Shown piece after piece: positions 9,717 through 22,521 of a stretch of 64,000 nucleotides of DNA; positions within the stretch are counted from its first letter, which is position 1; each line of letters opens with the position of its first letter. The notes beneath the pieces were generated by a model. The model made no database searches and was not told the DNA's origin. It saw nothing but the letters and a program-made list of their open reading frames with translations. Origin of the DNA: Manihot esculenta (lineage: Eukaryota; Streptophyta; Magnoliopsida; Malpighiales; Euphorbiaceae); contig NC_035164.2 of assembly GCF_001659605.2 (NCBI RefSeq), positions 20,306,000-20,369,999 on the forward strand, given 5' to 3'. Both the position numbers and the translations under genes were made by a program.

Positions 9717-12700
9717 TCAGAAAAGATAAGGGTACTGCTGGAGCATGGACTCCCGTATCTCCTAAGTGCACTCTTCCATATTGTGGTGGTTCCAAAGGAC
9801 TTTCACCATCGGGATTTCCTTGTTTCTTAGCTTTCTGATCTGGGTGTCTATGATCCACACTGGCTGCTCAACATAGGTGAGATCCTCTTGGATCTCCACA
9901 TCAGGCTCACTAAGAACCTTGCCCGGATCTGACACAAATTTCCTTAACATTGAAACATGGAAAACCAGATGGATTCTTGCCATTGAAGCAGGCAAATCTA
10001 GCTTGTACGACACATTCCCAATCTTCTGCAAGATTTCAAAGGGTCCGATGTATCGTGGAGCTAGTTTACCTTTCTTCCCAAAGCGAACCACTCCTCTCAT
10101 TGGAGACACCTTGAGCAATACCAGATCCCCCTCCTGAAACTCTACCTGTCTTCTGCGGATGTCTGCATAACTCTTCTGTCTGCTTGCAGCAATCTTGATT
10201 CTCTCTCTGATTATGGGTACCACCCTGCTGGTGATCTCTACTAGCTCAGGCCCTGCCAAGGCCTTTTCTCCAACTTCCTCCCAGCAAACAAGTGACCTGC
10301 ACTTCCTCCCATATAAAGCTTCATATGGAGCCATCCCGATGCTAACATGATGGCTGTTATTGTAGGCAAACTCCACCAAAGGTAGGTGTTGCCTCCAAGA
10401 ACCGCCAAAGTCCAGCACACACATTCTAAGCATATCCTCGATAGTCTGGATGGTCCTTTCGGACTGTCCATCCGTCTGGGGGTGGAAGGCAGTACTGAAA
10501 TCCAATCTAGTACCCATGGCATTCTGCAGACTCCGCCAAAACCTGGAGGTGAACTAGGGCCCTCTATCCGACACTATCGAAACCGGAACCCCATGCAGCC
10601 TGACGATCTCATCCACATATACCTGCGCCAACTTGTCCACAGAGTAGCCACTCCTGACAGGGATGAAGTGAGCAGATTTGGTGAGTCTGTCCACAATTAC
10701 CCATATGGAGTCCACTCTGTTGGACGCTGCCGGTAACCCCACTACGAAGTCCATAGCTATATTCTCCCATTTCCACTCTGGAATAGGTAGTGGGTTAAGC
10801 ATTCCAGCCGGCTTCTGATGTTCCAGCTTCACCCTCTGACACACTTCGCAGGCTGACACAAACTGTGCCACTTCTTTCTTCATCGCTGGCCACCAATAAA
10901 CTTTCTTCAAATCTTGATACATCTTGGTGGCCCCGGGGTGAACGCTGTATCTTGCATTATGAGCCTCCCTCATAATGTCTCCTTTTAGCCCTATGTCATC
11001 TGGTACACACAATCGACTCCCATAGCGGAGGATCCCCTTATTGTCAAATCTGAACTCACTGTCTTTGCCTGACTGGACAGTCCGGGCAATCTTCACTAAC
11101 TCTGGGTCCTCATGCTGTTTCTGAGCCACTTGCTCCAGAAACACAGGTGTCACTTTCATCTGGGCCACTAAAGCACCGGTACCAGACAACTCCAACTGTA
11201 GACCTTCATCCATGAGCTTGTAAAACTCCTTCACCACTGGTCTCCTCTCTGCCGTGATGTGGGATAGACTGCCTAGTGACTTCCGACTTAGGGCGTCTGC
11301 CACGACATTCGCCTTACCCGGATGATACTGAATGTTGCAATCATAGTCACTCAGCAGCTCCACCCATCTCCTTTGTCTCAAGTTCAAATCTCTTTGACTC
11401 AGGATGTACTGCAGGCTTTTATGATCCGTGAAGATCTCACATTTTACCCCATAGAGGTAGTGCCTCCACATCTTGAGTGCAAAGATTACCGCTGCCATCT
11501 CAAGGTCATGTGTGGGGTAATTCAGCTCATGCTTCTTTAGCTGCCTAGAAGCATAAGCAATCACCCTCTCATTCTGCATCAGTACACAACCCAGTCCCAC
11601 ACGGGACGCATCACAAAAGACTGTAAAGTCCTCATCACTAGATGGCAGAGCTAAAACTGGTGCTGAAGTCAACCTCTTCTTAAGTTCTTCAAAACTCTCT
11701 TCGCACTGGTCGGTCCACAGAAACTTCTGCTTCTTCCTGGTTAACCTGGTCAGAGGAGCTGCTATCTTTGAGAAGTCCTGAACGAACCTCCTGTAGTAAC
11801 CTGCCAAACCCAAGAAACTTCTAATCTCTGTCACTGAAGTGGGTCTAGGCCAGTTAGCCACAGTTTCTGTCTTCTTGGGGTCCACCTCAATACCATTTTC
11901 TGACACTACATGCCCCAAGAACGAAATGCTCCTCAGCCAGAATTCACATTTAGAGAACTTGGCATACAAGCCATGTTCCCTCAAAGTCTGCAAGACCAAC
12001 CGCAGATGATGGGCATGCTCTTCTGCATTCCTGGAATACACTAAGATATCATCTATGAAGACAATAACGAAGTGATCCAGGTATTGGTTAAATACTCTGT
12101 TCATGAGATCCATGAATGCTGCAGGGGCGTTTGTTAACCCGAACGGCATCACTAGGAACTCAAAATGCCCATATCTGGTCCTGAATGCTGTCTTTGGCAC
12201 ATCTTCATCTCTGATCCTCAACTGATGATACCCAGATCTCAGATCTATTTTGGAGAAACAACCTGCTCCTGCTAGCTGGTCGAATAGATCATCGATCCTA
12301 GGCAACGGGTACTTGTTCTTGGTAGTAACCTTGTTCAACTGTCTATAGTCGATACAAAGTCTGAGGGATCCATCCTTCTTTTTCACGAACAACACTGGAG
12401 CACCCCAAGGTGAGGCACTCGGTCGGATGAAACCCTTGTCTACCAGCTCTTGCAACTGTTCTTTAAGCTCTTTCAGCTCTGCTGGCGCCATCCTGTAGGG
12501 AGGGATAGAGATCGGTCTGGTTCCTAGCATCAATTCTATTTCGAACTCTATCTCCCTAGGAGGCGGTAAACCTGGCAGCTCGTCTGGGAAAACATCTAAG
12601 AACTCTCTAACCACAGGCACCGAGGCGGGCTCTCTGACATCTCTGTCTAGCTCTCTCACATGAGCTAGATAACCCTGACAACCCCTCCTGAGCAGCCTAC

Positions 12701-14705
12701 GAGCCTGTAGGGCTGATATCAAACCTCTAGGTGTACTCCCCCTGTCTCCTCTAAAGACAACCTCTGACCCATCCTGACATCTGAACTTAACTACCTTGTC
12801 TCTGCAATCCAAGGTAGCACCATGGGTAGATAGCCAATCCATCCCTAGAATGACGTCAAAATCTGTCAAGTCTAGAACCACTAGGTCGGCGGATAGGCAT
12901 CTTCCCTCTATGAAAACTGGACTGTACTGGCAGACTGACTCTGCCACTGACGGGTCACATTTGGGTCCGCTAACCCATAGGGGACACTCTAACCCAGAGA
13001 CCATCAAACCCAACCTCTCGACCGCTCTCGGAGAAACAAAAGAATGGGATGCACCCGGGTCCATTAAGGCATAAACATCTGAACAACCAATGATGATATT
13101 ACCTGACACCACGGTGTTGGATGCGTTTGCCTCCTGCTGCGTCATTGTGAAAATCCGTGCTGAAGCTGACGGACCTTCCCCTCTGTAAACTGATGAAGAA
13201 GAGGCTGACCCTCTCCCTCGGCCTCTGCCACTAGCCTGTGTTGCGGCTGAAGCTGCTGGCTGTGTTACGCTACCCGAAGTTGTCTGCTGGGGCTGTGCCG
13301 TAGGAACTGCTTTCGGACATTCCCAAGACATGTGTCCCTTTTGCCCACACCTGTAGCAGGCTGTCGTCCCAAACCGGCATACCCCCCTGTGTAGTTTACC
13401 ACACCTTGCACACACTGCATTATCAGCACCAGAGCTTGAGCCACCTCCTAATCCCAGACCTGATTTGATCTTGCTCCAGAACTTATTCTTCTTTGGTTTC
13501 TTAGCGGTACTGCCCCACTTCTTACTAGCTGAACTCAAGGATGAAGGGTCTATCCTTCCCCCACCTGGGGTCTTAGAACCAGAAGGTTGTGCCACTGACT
13601 GCTTGACTTTTCCCTCTATTACGGCACTAGCCTCCATTCTCCTGGCCATGTCTATAATGGCATGGAAACTTTCTCTATCAGCTGACTGAATCAAAGAGGA
13701 ATACCTGGAATTGAGCCTCATGATATACCTCCTCGACTTCTTCGGATCTGTGTCCAGATGTTGCCCAGCAAACGGCAACAACTCTAAGAATCTATCGGTG
13801 TACTCATCGACACCCATCTCATCTGTCTGCTTCAGCTGTTCAAACTCAATCACTTTCAGCTCCCTGGAACTGTCAGGGAAAGCCCATCCTGTGAACTCAT
13901 TCGCAAACTCCTCCCATGACAGACTGTCCACCCTTGGTTTCACATAGTTCTTGAACCACTCTCATGCCTTCTTGCATTTCAGAGTGAAACCAGCCATCTG
14001 AATGGCTCTACTGTCATCAGCCCCTATCTCATCTGTAATTGTTTTGACCTTCTCCAGGTACACAAACGGATCATCACCGGTATCAAACTGGGGAGCACCC
14101 AACTTCATATAGTCGGTCATCTTGGCCTTGCTCCCTCCAGATGAGGTAGGTTGAGGTCTTTGGGTTTCTGTAACTGCGGTTTCTGCTGGTGGTGGAGGTG
14201 CGACATCCCCTGGGATAGGGTTTGCTGTGCCTGGATGGAAGGATGGAGGTGGGTACATAGGGTACTGTGGATACTGTGGGTAGAAAGGTGGGTATGGCAT
14301 GTGAGAAGGGTAAGGATTAAAACTGGGGTAATCCGATGTACCTCCCATCGAATACCCGGGGTATGGTGAAAAAGGTGGGTACTGGGGTGGTGGAATAAAC
14401 CCCGAGGCCTGAGTGCCTCCCTGAGACTCACCCATGCCCTCTTCTGGCATGCTCACACCAAGACTACCATCCCTCCTCTGGTCCACATCCATCTCTTCTC
14501 CCACATCCACTGACCTGCCTCCTTGAACCGTTCCTCTTACTGATCTGTTTCTACCCAGATCCAGAGATCTTCTAGGGTCTCCCACTGCTCTGTCCCTGTT
14601 GGACCTACTTGACATTGCCCTTGGCAATGCTGGAGGACGGGCGCTCGTGCCCTCCTCCTCCGGTGGTACTCGAGTCAATCTAGCTGATCGACGAGTTCCT
14701 CGCAT
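9717..14705 (-). pseudogene. Element A Gag-Pol polyprotein, three nonsense codons
   Basis: One frame of 1663 codons starts at the ATG at 14705 ([10 protein letters not shown]). The order is a P/Y-rich N-terminal region, the gag core (about residues 200-360), a CCHC knuckle ([14 protein letters not shown], about 450), protease ([11 protein letters not shown], about 550), RT with FIDDILVYS (about 885), RNase H ([10 protein letters not shown], about 1030) and integrase. The integrase has an HHCC zinc region, [14 protein letters not shown] and [12 protein letters not shown]-terminal chromodomain ([13 protein letters not shown]) completes it. The domain order and chromodomain place it with Tekay/Del-type chromoviruses. 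In-frame stops lie at 13962-13964 (TGA), 10554-10556 (TAG, at the Q after SDRGP) and 9762-9764 (TAG, inside the chromodomain). There are no frameshifts. The protease has DPG in place of DSG/DTG. It cannot make a full polyprotein unless stops are read through. Confidence 0.93.
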
Positions 14706-14944
14706 TCTGTTTACTGAAAAACAGCACAGATAACAAAACATTAGCATCCAATGGTTCATGTGGAAACACATGAACCCACATCATATACATAGCATATCTC
14801 ATGGCATATCATACTTTCATTCTAGACAGGACTCTACATCCTATCCTAGTGGACATGATTTCCTATTGTGCTTGACTTTCTATCACATCTATGAGCCCGA
14901 CACTCTAGGTCCGACCATATGAACCTAGGGCTCTGATACCACTC
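14706..14944 (-). promoter_or_regulatory. Leader with primer-binding site (14930-14941) beside the internal LTR
   Basis: The minus strand reads TGGTATCAGAGC at 14941-14930, three bases from the internal LTR. This 12-mer is the usual PBS complementary to the 3' end of plant initiator tRNA-Met. The leader between PBS and gag ATG is about 225 nt. Confidence 0.9.
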
Positions 14945-17255
14945 TGTAACGACCCGGAAACCGGACCGCTACCGGCGCTAGGATTCAGGTCGGCTTAAGG
15001 CCGCCAGAACCCGTAGCAAGCCAAACATACATCCTGTGAACCTGTTTAATCCCATACATGGTCAACAACATACAAAAAAAAAACTTTTTCTTTCGTTCCA
15101 ACATTTCTTTGCCAAGCCTAGCCTGTGCATGCACAAACATAACATAAACCCCTCATTGGAGTCCTCAACAAAAAAAAACTCCAATGGGGTAACATAACAT
15201 AACATAGGCTTGGATTACATAGGCATCATAAAAACATTATATCTCATACAAGACCATGTGTACAGGGAATACAACAGACTCTAGTCAAGCACATTATCAA
15301 ACTTACATTACATTACATCTCATAATTTACATTACCAACAAACCATGTCCACAGCTAAGCTATTACATACTTCTCTTACTCTCCTGACTTCTCTATCTAC
15401 TCTGCACCTGCAAGACTGGGGTTAGGGGAGAGGGGGTGAGCTATAAAGCCCAATGAGCAGAAACTAAAAACATTTGCTTTAATTCCTCCATTTTTAGGTA
15501 TATTATTATTCATTTTATTATTATTATTTAACCTTTTCTTTCTTTTTCTTATTCATGCTTTCATGAAATGCAACACATCACAGCTAATCACATAAAGGAT
15601 GGTATTGTCACCATTAGTCCTCAACATCTCCAAATGCCAGGGGCGTAGAATGGGCCTCACTGGTCTTTCTCTTTCATATCATAACATTCCAAAATGCCAG
15701 GGGCGTAGAATGGGCCTCGCTGGTCTTTCTCTTACATAGTGCCAGGGGCGTAGAATGGGCCTCACTGGTCTTCCATAACATATCATCATAACATAGCATT
15801 AGAGGACTATGGATCACCCAACAACCATCCACATCAACATCAATTTATGCAATGCAGCATATTCGTGAATTCTAATGCAAACATCCTGAAATATTGCATG
15901 GCATAATGATGCATGGGCAATGCTTTATGATTCATTCATTTATTCATTTACTTTGCTTTAAAACTTAAGGGGTTGTTCCACTCACCTGGTGACTGAAGCT
16001 TTAACAACGAACTCTGAACGACTATCTCACAACCGGGGGTCTCGGTTCCTCGGGTCCGAACCTACACAGGTGGACTCAAATGAGACACCAAACAACAAGA
16101 ACATAACTCTAAACATACCCCCAAAAACCTCCTAAAAACACCTTAAAACACTCCTAGGAAGCATGCAAGAAAAGGCTGGACAGGGCACTTTCGGCGGCAC
16201 CTTCGGCGGCCGGAAGTCCCTCCAGAGCCGAAAGTCAGGCAGGTTCGGCGGCACCTTCGGCGGCCGAAAGTCTCGGACAGAGCCGAAACTCCAACTTTCG
16301 GGGGCAAGCTTCGGCAGCCTAAAGCTGCCTCTCAAGCCATGTTCGGCGGCCGAAACTCCCTTCCGCTGCCGAACCTGGTTTCTGCCAAAGGGCAGAAACT
16401 TGGCTCCCTAAAACATTTTGCTTTCAAACTCCCCAATCATGCATAAAGTTGTTCTAAAACATGCATAAACACCATACATCACACCTAGGGGTCTCAAACT
16501 ATCAAATACCCCAACTACAACACTCACAAGCAACATACATTGTTCATCAAAACATCAAAACCCATAAACTCATCAACAAGCCTAAACATGCATCTCTACC
16601 CATAAAACAACTTAAAACTTACTTAAAACATATAAGGAGCTTAAGATCGGCTCTTACCTCTTGAAGATCGAGAGGGAGATGACCTAAACTTGGAGATCCA
16701 CGAAAATGAGCTCCTGAGTTCCCAAAGCCCCAAAACTTGGTTTAAATGCTCAAAACTTGCAATGTGAGTTTAAAACTCAAGGAAAATGGAAGAGATTTGG
16801 AAGAAAAACACAAGATTTGAAAAAGGGAAGGTCGGAAGCTTGCTGTGGCCGAAAATGGGAGAAAGCTCGCCCATTTCGGCTAAGTGCCCCTTTTATAGGT
16901 GGCTGGCCAGGCCACGTTCGGGGGCCGAATGTGCCTCCACATCCATGAAATGTTCGGCGGCCGAACTTGGCTTTCGGCGGCCGAACCTGGACTTCCCTAA
17001 CTCATGCTTTCGGGGGCCTAACGTGCCTCCAAAACGCATGCATGTTCGGCGGCCGAACTTGACTTTCGGCGGCCGAACCTGGGTTTTCCTCCAAAGACTT
17101 CTCATGCAAAAACTCATTTAATTTTCATACTTAAAACCATGAAATGCTTTAAAACATTTTATGAAAACATGTTTCTACCCTACTAGAGGCTTCCGACATC
17201 CGAGATTCCACCAGACGGTAGGAATTCCGATACCAGAGTCTAGCCGGGTATTACA
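14945..17255 (-). repeat. Internal (third) Tekay-like LTR in element A
   Basis: 2311 bp with TG..CA ends, visibly diverged from the two outer LTRs (for example TGTAACGACCCGGAAACCGG in place of CGAAAATCGG). The PBS and gag leader lie to its left, as for a 5' LTR. To its right, 17256-17443 is a second copy of the same leader and PBS. The flanking 5-mers (CACTC and CACAT) do not match, so it is not a solo LTR; the missing half was lost by recombination. Confidence 0.9.
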
Positions 17256-17443
17256 CACATGAACCCGCATCACACATCATAGCATATCATTCATATCATA
17301 GCATTTCACATCATCATGTAAGACAGGACTCCACATCCTATCCTAGTGGACATGACCTTTCCTACTGTGCTTGACCTTCTATAACATCTATGAGCCCGAC
17401 ACTCTAGGTCCGACCATATGAACCTAGGGCTCTGATACCATTC
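17256..17443 (-). promoter_or_regulatory. Second leader with PBS (17429-17440), belonging to the outer element A
   Basis: The sequence begins CACATGAACCCGCATCAC, matching the leader next to gag at about 14766. It ends with TGGTATCAGAGC (minus strand, 17440-17429) three bases from the outer 5' LTR. The part of the leader nearer gag is absent, which places the junction with the internal LTR exactly at 17255/17256. Confidence 0.88.
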
Positions 17444-19660
17444 TGTAACGACCCGAAAATCGGACCGCTACCGGCGCTAGGATCCAGATCGGCTTAAGGC
17501 CGCCGGGACCCGTAGCAAGCCTGACATGCAACCTGTAAACCTGTTTAATCCCATACATGATCAACAATCATACATAAAAATTTAAAACTTTTCTTTCATA
17601 CATTCTATCATACACCAAACTCAACCTGTGCATGCACTGAACTTATACATAATCATAAACTTGACCCCTCTGTGGGATCTCATCAATGCCCCCAATGGGG
17701 TGACATAACAAGTGTTGAGTTGGCTAAACATGGACATCAATAAACATTAAGATCATGTATCAAAAGGGATTACAATACACTATGGTCAAGCACACTTCTA
17801 ACCTCAATATCGTTACATTACATATCTATGCATCATTACACAATTTGTCATGTCCACATTCTAACTATTATATACATAAGACTTCCTTACTCCTCTTGAC
17901 TTCTCTGTCTAACCCGTACCTGCAAACCTGGGGAAAATTTGGGAGAGGGGTGAGCTACTAGAGCCCAGTGAGCAGAATAGTAAAGCATTTAAAACATATG
18001 ATAACATGAAATGCATCACATCACAACTAATCATATCAAGGATGAACTTGTCACCATTTAGCCCTCTACATAATCCAATCATGCCAGGGGCGTAGTGCAG
18101 GCCACACCTGGTCTTTCTCTTGTACATAACATAACATAACATACATAATCCATAGTGCCGGGGGCGTAGTGTAGGCCACGTCCGGTCTTTCTCTTACATA
18201 ATGCCAGGGGCGTAGTGCAGGCCACACCTGGACTTCCATACCATATCATCATATCATAACATATGAGGGCTAATGGATCATTCAACATTCATCCACATCA
18301 ACAACATATTATGCAATGCAACATATTCGTGATTTCTAATGCAAGCATCCTAAAATATCACATGGCATCCGTGGTGCATGAACATGCTCAAAACTGATTT
18401 ATTTATTTATTTAAAAGCATAAGAGTCATTCCACTCACCTCTGGCTAGCTCTGACACTGACTGAAGCAGCTGACTCACTGCTGAGGTCCTCGGTTCCTCG
18501 GGTCCGAACCTACACAGGTGGACTCAAATGAGGGACCAAACAACTAGAACATAACTCTAAAAACATCCCTCAAAAACCCCCTAAAACACCTCAAAACAAT
18601 CATGTAAAAACATGCAAAGGAAGGCAGAACAGGGCAGGTTCGGCGGCACCTTCGGTGGCCGAAAGTCCCAGACAGAGACGAAAGTCTCTTTTCGGGGGCA
18701 ACTTCGGCAGCCGAAAGGCCTGCCTCCCCAGCCATGTTCGGCGGCCGAAAGTTCCTTCGGCTGCCGAACCTGGTTTCTGCCAAAGGGCAGAAACTTGGCT
18801 CCTTCAAGCACATTTGCCTCCAAAACTTCCAATCATGCATTTAGCTCAACCAAAACACGCAAATATACATACATTGGCTCCTAGGGGCTTCAAACTAACT
18901 TAAACCCCAACTACAACACACAACAACAATACAAATCCAACATACATTGCTCAAAACATAACATTAACTCAAAAACCTAACTATGAGCTAAACATGCATT
19001 CTACCCCATAGATCTTGCATAAAACTTACTTTAAACATGAAATGAGCTTAAGATCGGCTCTTACCTCTTGAAGATCGAGAGACAGACGTCCTAAACTCGG
19101 AGGTGGGAGATTTTGAGTTTTTGAACCTCAAAGCTCCAAAACTTGCTTTAAACTCAAAAATCTTCAAAACAACGTAAAAACTTGTGAAAATCTTGAAAGA
19201 TTTGAAGGAAAGAACTCAAGAATGGTGAGGAACGGCGGAAGGGCTCACCTTGGCCGAAAATGGGGAGAAAGCTCGCCCATTTCGGCTAAGGGACTCTTTT
19301 ATAGTGGCTGGCCAGGCCACATTCGGGAGCCGAACGTGCCCCCGCATGCATGCCATGTTCGGCGGCCGAACTTGAGGTTCGGCGGCCGAACCTGGGCTTC
19401 CCTCACTTATGCCTTCGGGGGCCTAAGGCTCACCCGAAAAGCATGCATGTTCGGCGGCCGAACTTTGAGTTTCGGCGGCCAAACCTGAGTTTCCTCCAAG
19501 GGTGTTTTTATTCTAAAAACTCATTTCCTCTTTACTTAAAATCATCAAAAACATTAAAACATTTCATGAAAACATGGTTTTACCCTTCTAGAGGTCTCCG
19601 ACATCCGAAATTCCACCGAACGGTAGGAATTCTGATACCGGAGTCTAGCCGGGTATTACA
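17444..19660 (-). repeat. Element A 5' LTR
   Basis: 2217 bp, the same length as 7402-9618 and nearly identical, with TATA box at 19296-19303 and the same palindrome and hairpin clusters. It is bounded on the right by the ATTAT duplication. Confidence 0.95.
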
Positions 19661-19665
19661 ATTAT
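19661..19665. repeat. Target site duplication ATTAT, right side of element A
   Basis: Matches 7397-7401 exactly. Confidence 0.92.
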
Positions 19666-20377
19666 AATCTATTAGATCCACTACTATTAGAGGTCTTGCA
19701 AGGCAATTGTTAGGTGTGGGGACTAGGGGAAAGTAATTTTTTATTTTAACCGAAAATCGAACTAAACCAAACCAAACCACTCGATTTATTTTTTGATTCA
19801 TTCGATTATCAATTTTAGATATTTTCGATTTTCAGTTCGGTTCAATTAAATAACCAAAATCAAAAGGAAAAACCGAACCAAACCGACAATATAAATATGA
19901 ACTTAAAACAAACCCTAAGCCCTACGTCTAATTCAGTAGCCCCTTGCTCACTCATCACTCTCTCTCTCAGACATGAGTTTCTCTCAATCATGTCTCTCTC
20001 AATTGCGATCTCTCCCTTTCCAAGTTTGTCTATCAATAATCGCGATCAACAAGGAAGGTAAGGAAGACGAGGAAGACGGTAGATGTAGGTGATAAATGTA
20101 GATCAACGTCCCTCATCCTCATCCACTAATGTCATAAGTCAAATAGCAATTGGTGCTTCAGCCCTGCCAGCATGGGATTTGTCACCTCTTGCATCTCAGA
20201 TCACAGCTCCATTGCGTTTAGTGCAGTTAGTTGCATCGATTCCCATTAGAGTTATCGTTGCCCTTCTTTATTCTTTTTTCTCACCTTAATTTCTTCGTCT
20301 CCATCGCTAGCTATCCACAAATCTAAGGCCATTTGCTTTTTTTCTTTGTAAAAAAAAATTCTAAATTATTGATTTAT
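19666..20377. other. Flank between element A and solo LTR G
   Basis: The stretch 19740-19890 is a degenerate repeat built on AACCGAACCAAACC and its complement, of a type common near plant transposons. The stretch 19930-20300 is less AT-rich, with a pyrimidine-rich CTCTCTCTC stretch and a 66-codon open frame (20089-20289) that has no recognisable features. No gene is claimed. Confidence 0.35.
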
Positions 20378-20382
20378 ATATG

Positions 20383-21992
20383 TGACTCGCGGTTGTCGAA
20401 ACCGGTCAAAAACAACCTTTCCGGTTATCAACAATATTACTACTGCAGATAGTGGTAAAGGATCGAATCCACAGAGAATTGAAAACTTATCTATTTTTCT
20501 TAACAAGACCAAGAGAATTAACTGAATGAGAAACTGAAAGCAATTAACTGAAAGCAAAATGAAAATAAAGTGCAATAAAATTAAAATGGGGGGTTTTGAG
20601 ATTGATTTGATTAAGCAACTACTGAAAGCAATTAAATAAGCGAATAATAAAATAAAAGGGAAATCAATAATGAGAAAAGTCTAGTTGAAGAGTTGGATCC
20701 ACTTTAGTTGTTTGGATTGATCATTGAAACTTATGTTCTTTAGATTGATTCAATAGATTAGTTATGGAGATGGAAAACGTTTCTCACCATCATGTCTCTC
20801 CTTATGATTAAACCAATTAGGGAACGTCCTCTAATTAATTACTAATTAACAAATTGCCAAGGAATATCCTTGGGCCTTAGGCATCAAAACAATTGTTAAT
20901 TGCATGAAGAAAAAGAGAGATCCAATCCTAGCTACTCAAACGCATGAGATGTTGCTAGATCATACAATTTCTTAGTTGTTACACCAAATGTTCTTATGTT
21001 TGAACAATTCAAGCAATTACGGACTTAAAATTATCAAAACTAACAATTAATTACTTTGTAATCAAGAATCAAGTGGCCAATTTGATCAAAACAACAAAGC
21101 AATAATAGATTCAAGCACCAAATTGTATGAATATTGAACAAACCAAAGACAAACAGTTTATGTTCAGATCTCACAATCCATAAAACAACTTTAGTTTCAA
21201 CCAATCTTCAACTAGAATAAAAGGTTTCAGCCACTCATGGCTGAAACAAAAACCAAAAAATAAAGAAAGGAAGAAGAAGAGATGGTGTCACTTGCAATCC
21301 CGTAGATGTGTCTAAGGTAGAGTTGAAAAGCTGTGGGGAGGCTTCTTATGTGTGTTTTTATAGTTGAAAGTATTGCCCTAGGTCTCCTTGCTGCCCAAGT
21401 TGCTACCCAAGAGGTGCTTGCTGCCCAAGTTGTGTCTGAAAAGGAAAGAATCGCGTTGCAAGCTCTTCAGAAGGAAGGAGGCGCGCGGATGCTCTGCAGA
21501 GGGAAGTTGGTGCGCGCGGATGGATGTGCAGAAGGGAAAGTGAATCTGTCCAGTCTTTCCTTTTTAGGTGGAGCCTTCGTTTGAATTTTGAATGCTGAAT
21601 GCAGAAGAGGCAAGTGCGTCTTCATGAAATCTTGCTGCCTAAATAAGAAGATATGACTGCTGCAATGTGTGCACATCATTGAATAAGGAAAGAAAGATCT
21701 GCAATTTGAATTTCAAATAATCTTCTGACTGAGCTTTCCTTTTTTGCTTTTGCTTCTGCACTTTCCTTATTTGAAAACTTTCATTTTCTGAAAACTTTCC
21801 TTATTTGAAAACTTTCCTTTTTTGAAACTTTCCATATTTGACACTTTTTGGCAGTTTTAAGAGCATTTTCTCCATATTATCTCTTTACACCTAATATCTG
21901 CAAAACATGATTAAAACCACAAAATTAAGCAGAAAAGATGTAAATAAACATCAAGATCATAATAATAAAATGGGCTAAAATATGCTCTATCA
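20383..21992 (-). repeat. Solo LTR G, related to the LTRs of element F
   Basis: The 1610-bp sequence has TG..CA ends. Read on the minus strand it starts TGATAGAGCATATTTTAG and ends CGACAACCGCGAGTCA, the same termini as element F. Flanking 5-mers are ATATG (20378-20382) and ATATA (21993-21997), a target duplication with one mismatch. No PBS, gag or second LTR is attached, so it is a solo LTR left by recombination. Unlike the F LTRs it contains no TTCGGC-N-GCCGAA module. Confidence 0.88.
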
Positions 21993-21997
21993 ATATA

Positions 21998-22343
21998 ATT
22001 CAATGCATGTTAGATTTGCTATTGTGTTGGGTTTTGATTTACTTATTTCTGTTGCTCTTTTCTTATTGAGTTTTCGTATGTGATGGTTTGTTAATGCAAT
22101 TAGATTGAAGTTTTGAATGACTTCTAAATGGTTTTGCATTGTTGATGCAATGTCGTTTCTAGATTATTTTTGGAAATTTGGAAGTTGGGGATTATTCGTG
22201 AAATAAGACTGTTTAGACTCTGTTAGGATTTTTAAACAATAATGTTTGATTAAGATGAAATTTAGAAAACAAAAGGCTAGAAGCTAAAATTTGTTATTGA
22301 ATTCTCAAAAATTGAAAACAGCTAAAAAAATGGTTATTTATAA
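21998..22343. other. AT-rich spacer, nothing recognised
   Basis: I see no open frame, element end or repeat here. It is the left flank of the Mutator-like element. Confidence 0.4.
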
Positions 22344-22352
22344 TAATAAAAA
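22344..22352. repeat. 9-bp target duplication TAATAAAAA, left
   Basis: The sequence is identical to 23436-23444. Nine bases is the size made by Mutator-superfamily transposases. The sequence is low in complexity, which slightly weakens the inference. Confidence 0.75.
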
Positions 22353-22489
22353 GGGTAATTTACGATTTAGTCCCTAGGTATTGCCATTATTAACAAGTCA
22401 GTCCCTGTATTTTCAGAAACCTATTAAAACATCCTTATGTTTTCTCTCCGTCAACGAAATAGTCCTTCTGTCTATTTTTGCCGTTAAAA
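22353..22489 (+). repeat. Left terminal inverted repeat
   Basis: About 137 bp, from GGGTAATTTACG to GCCGTTAAAAA, complementary to 23300-23435. Confidence 0.85.
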
Positions 22490-22521
22490 ATATAGTAAAA
22501 GACTAAATTACCCCCCAATTA

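Larger units (their letters stand above)
7402..19660 (-). mobile_element. Element A: Tekay-like Ty3/gypsy retrotransposon with three LTRs
   Basis: The two outer LTRs are the same length (2217 bp at 7402-9618 and 17444-19660) and nearly identical by eye. They have TG..CA termini and matching ATTAT duplications, which indicates a recent insertion. Inside lie, on the minus strand, a polypurine tract beside the left LTR, a Gag-Pol frame (14705 to 9717) and an initiator-Met PBS. An extra LTR (14945-17255) follows, with its own PBS on its left and a second leader plus PBS on its right. This is not a plain nested solo LTR. A second element probably inserted in the outer leader, and recombination between the two internal regions then removed one leader, one gag-pol and one LTR. 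Confidence 0.93.

Noticed and set aside
12796..13074. Plus-strand frames opposite the gag-pol regions of A, D and K (also 47420-47617, 61460-61657)
   Set aside because: They recur in each element only because the sense strand is conserved; they are shadows.
14945..17255. Reading the internal LTR of element A as an ordinary nested solo LTR
   Set aside because: Its flanking 5-mers differ (CACTC and CACAT), and it has a PBS on the left and a second leader on the right, which a solo LTR would not.
20089..20289. 66-codon plus-strand open frame in the flank between A and G
   Set aside because: No recognisable domain, start context or conservation could be seen; kept only as a note in the flank entry.
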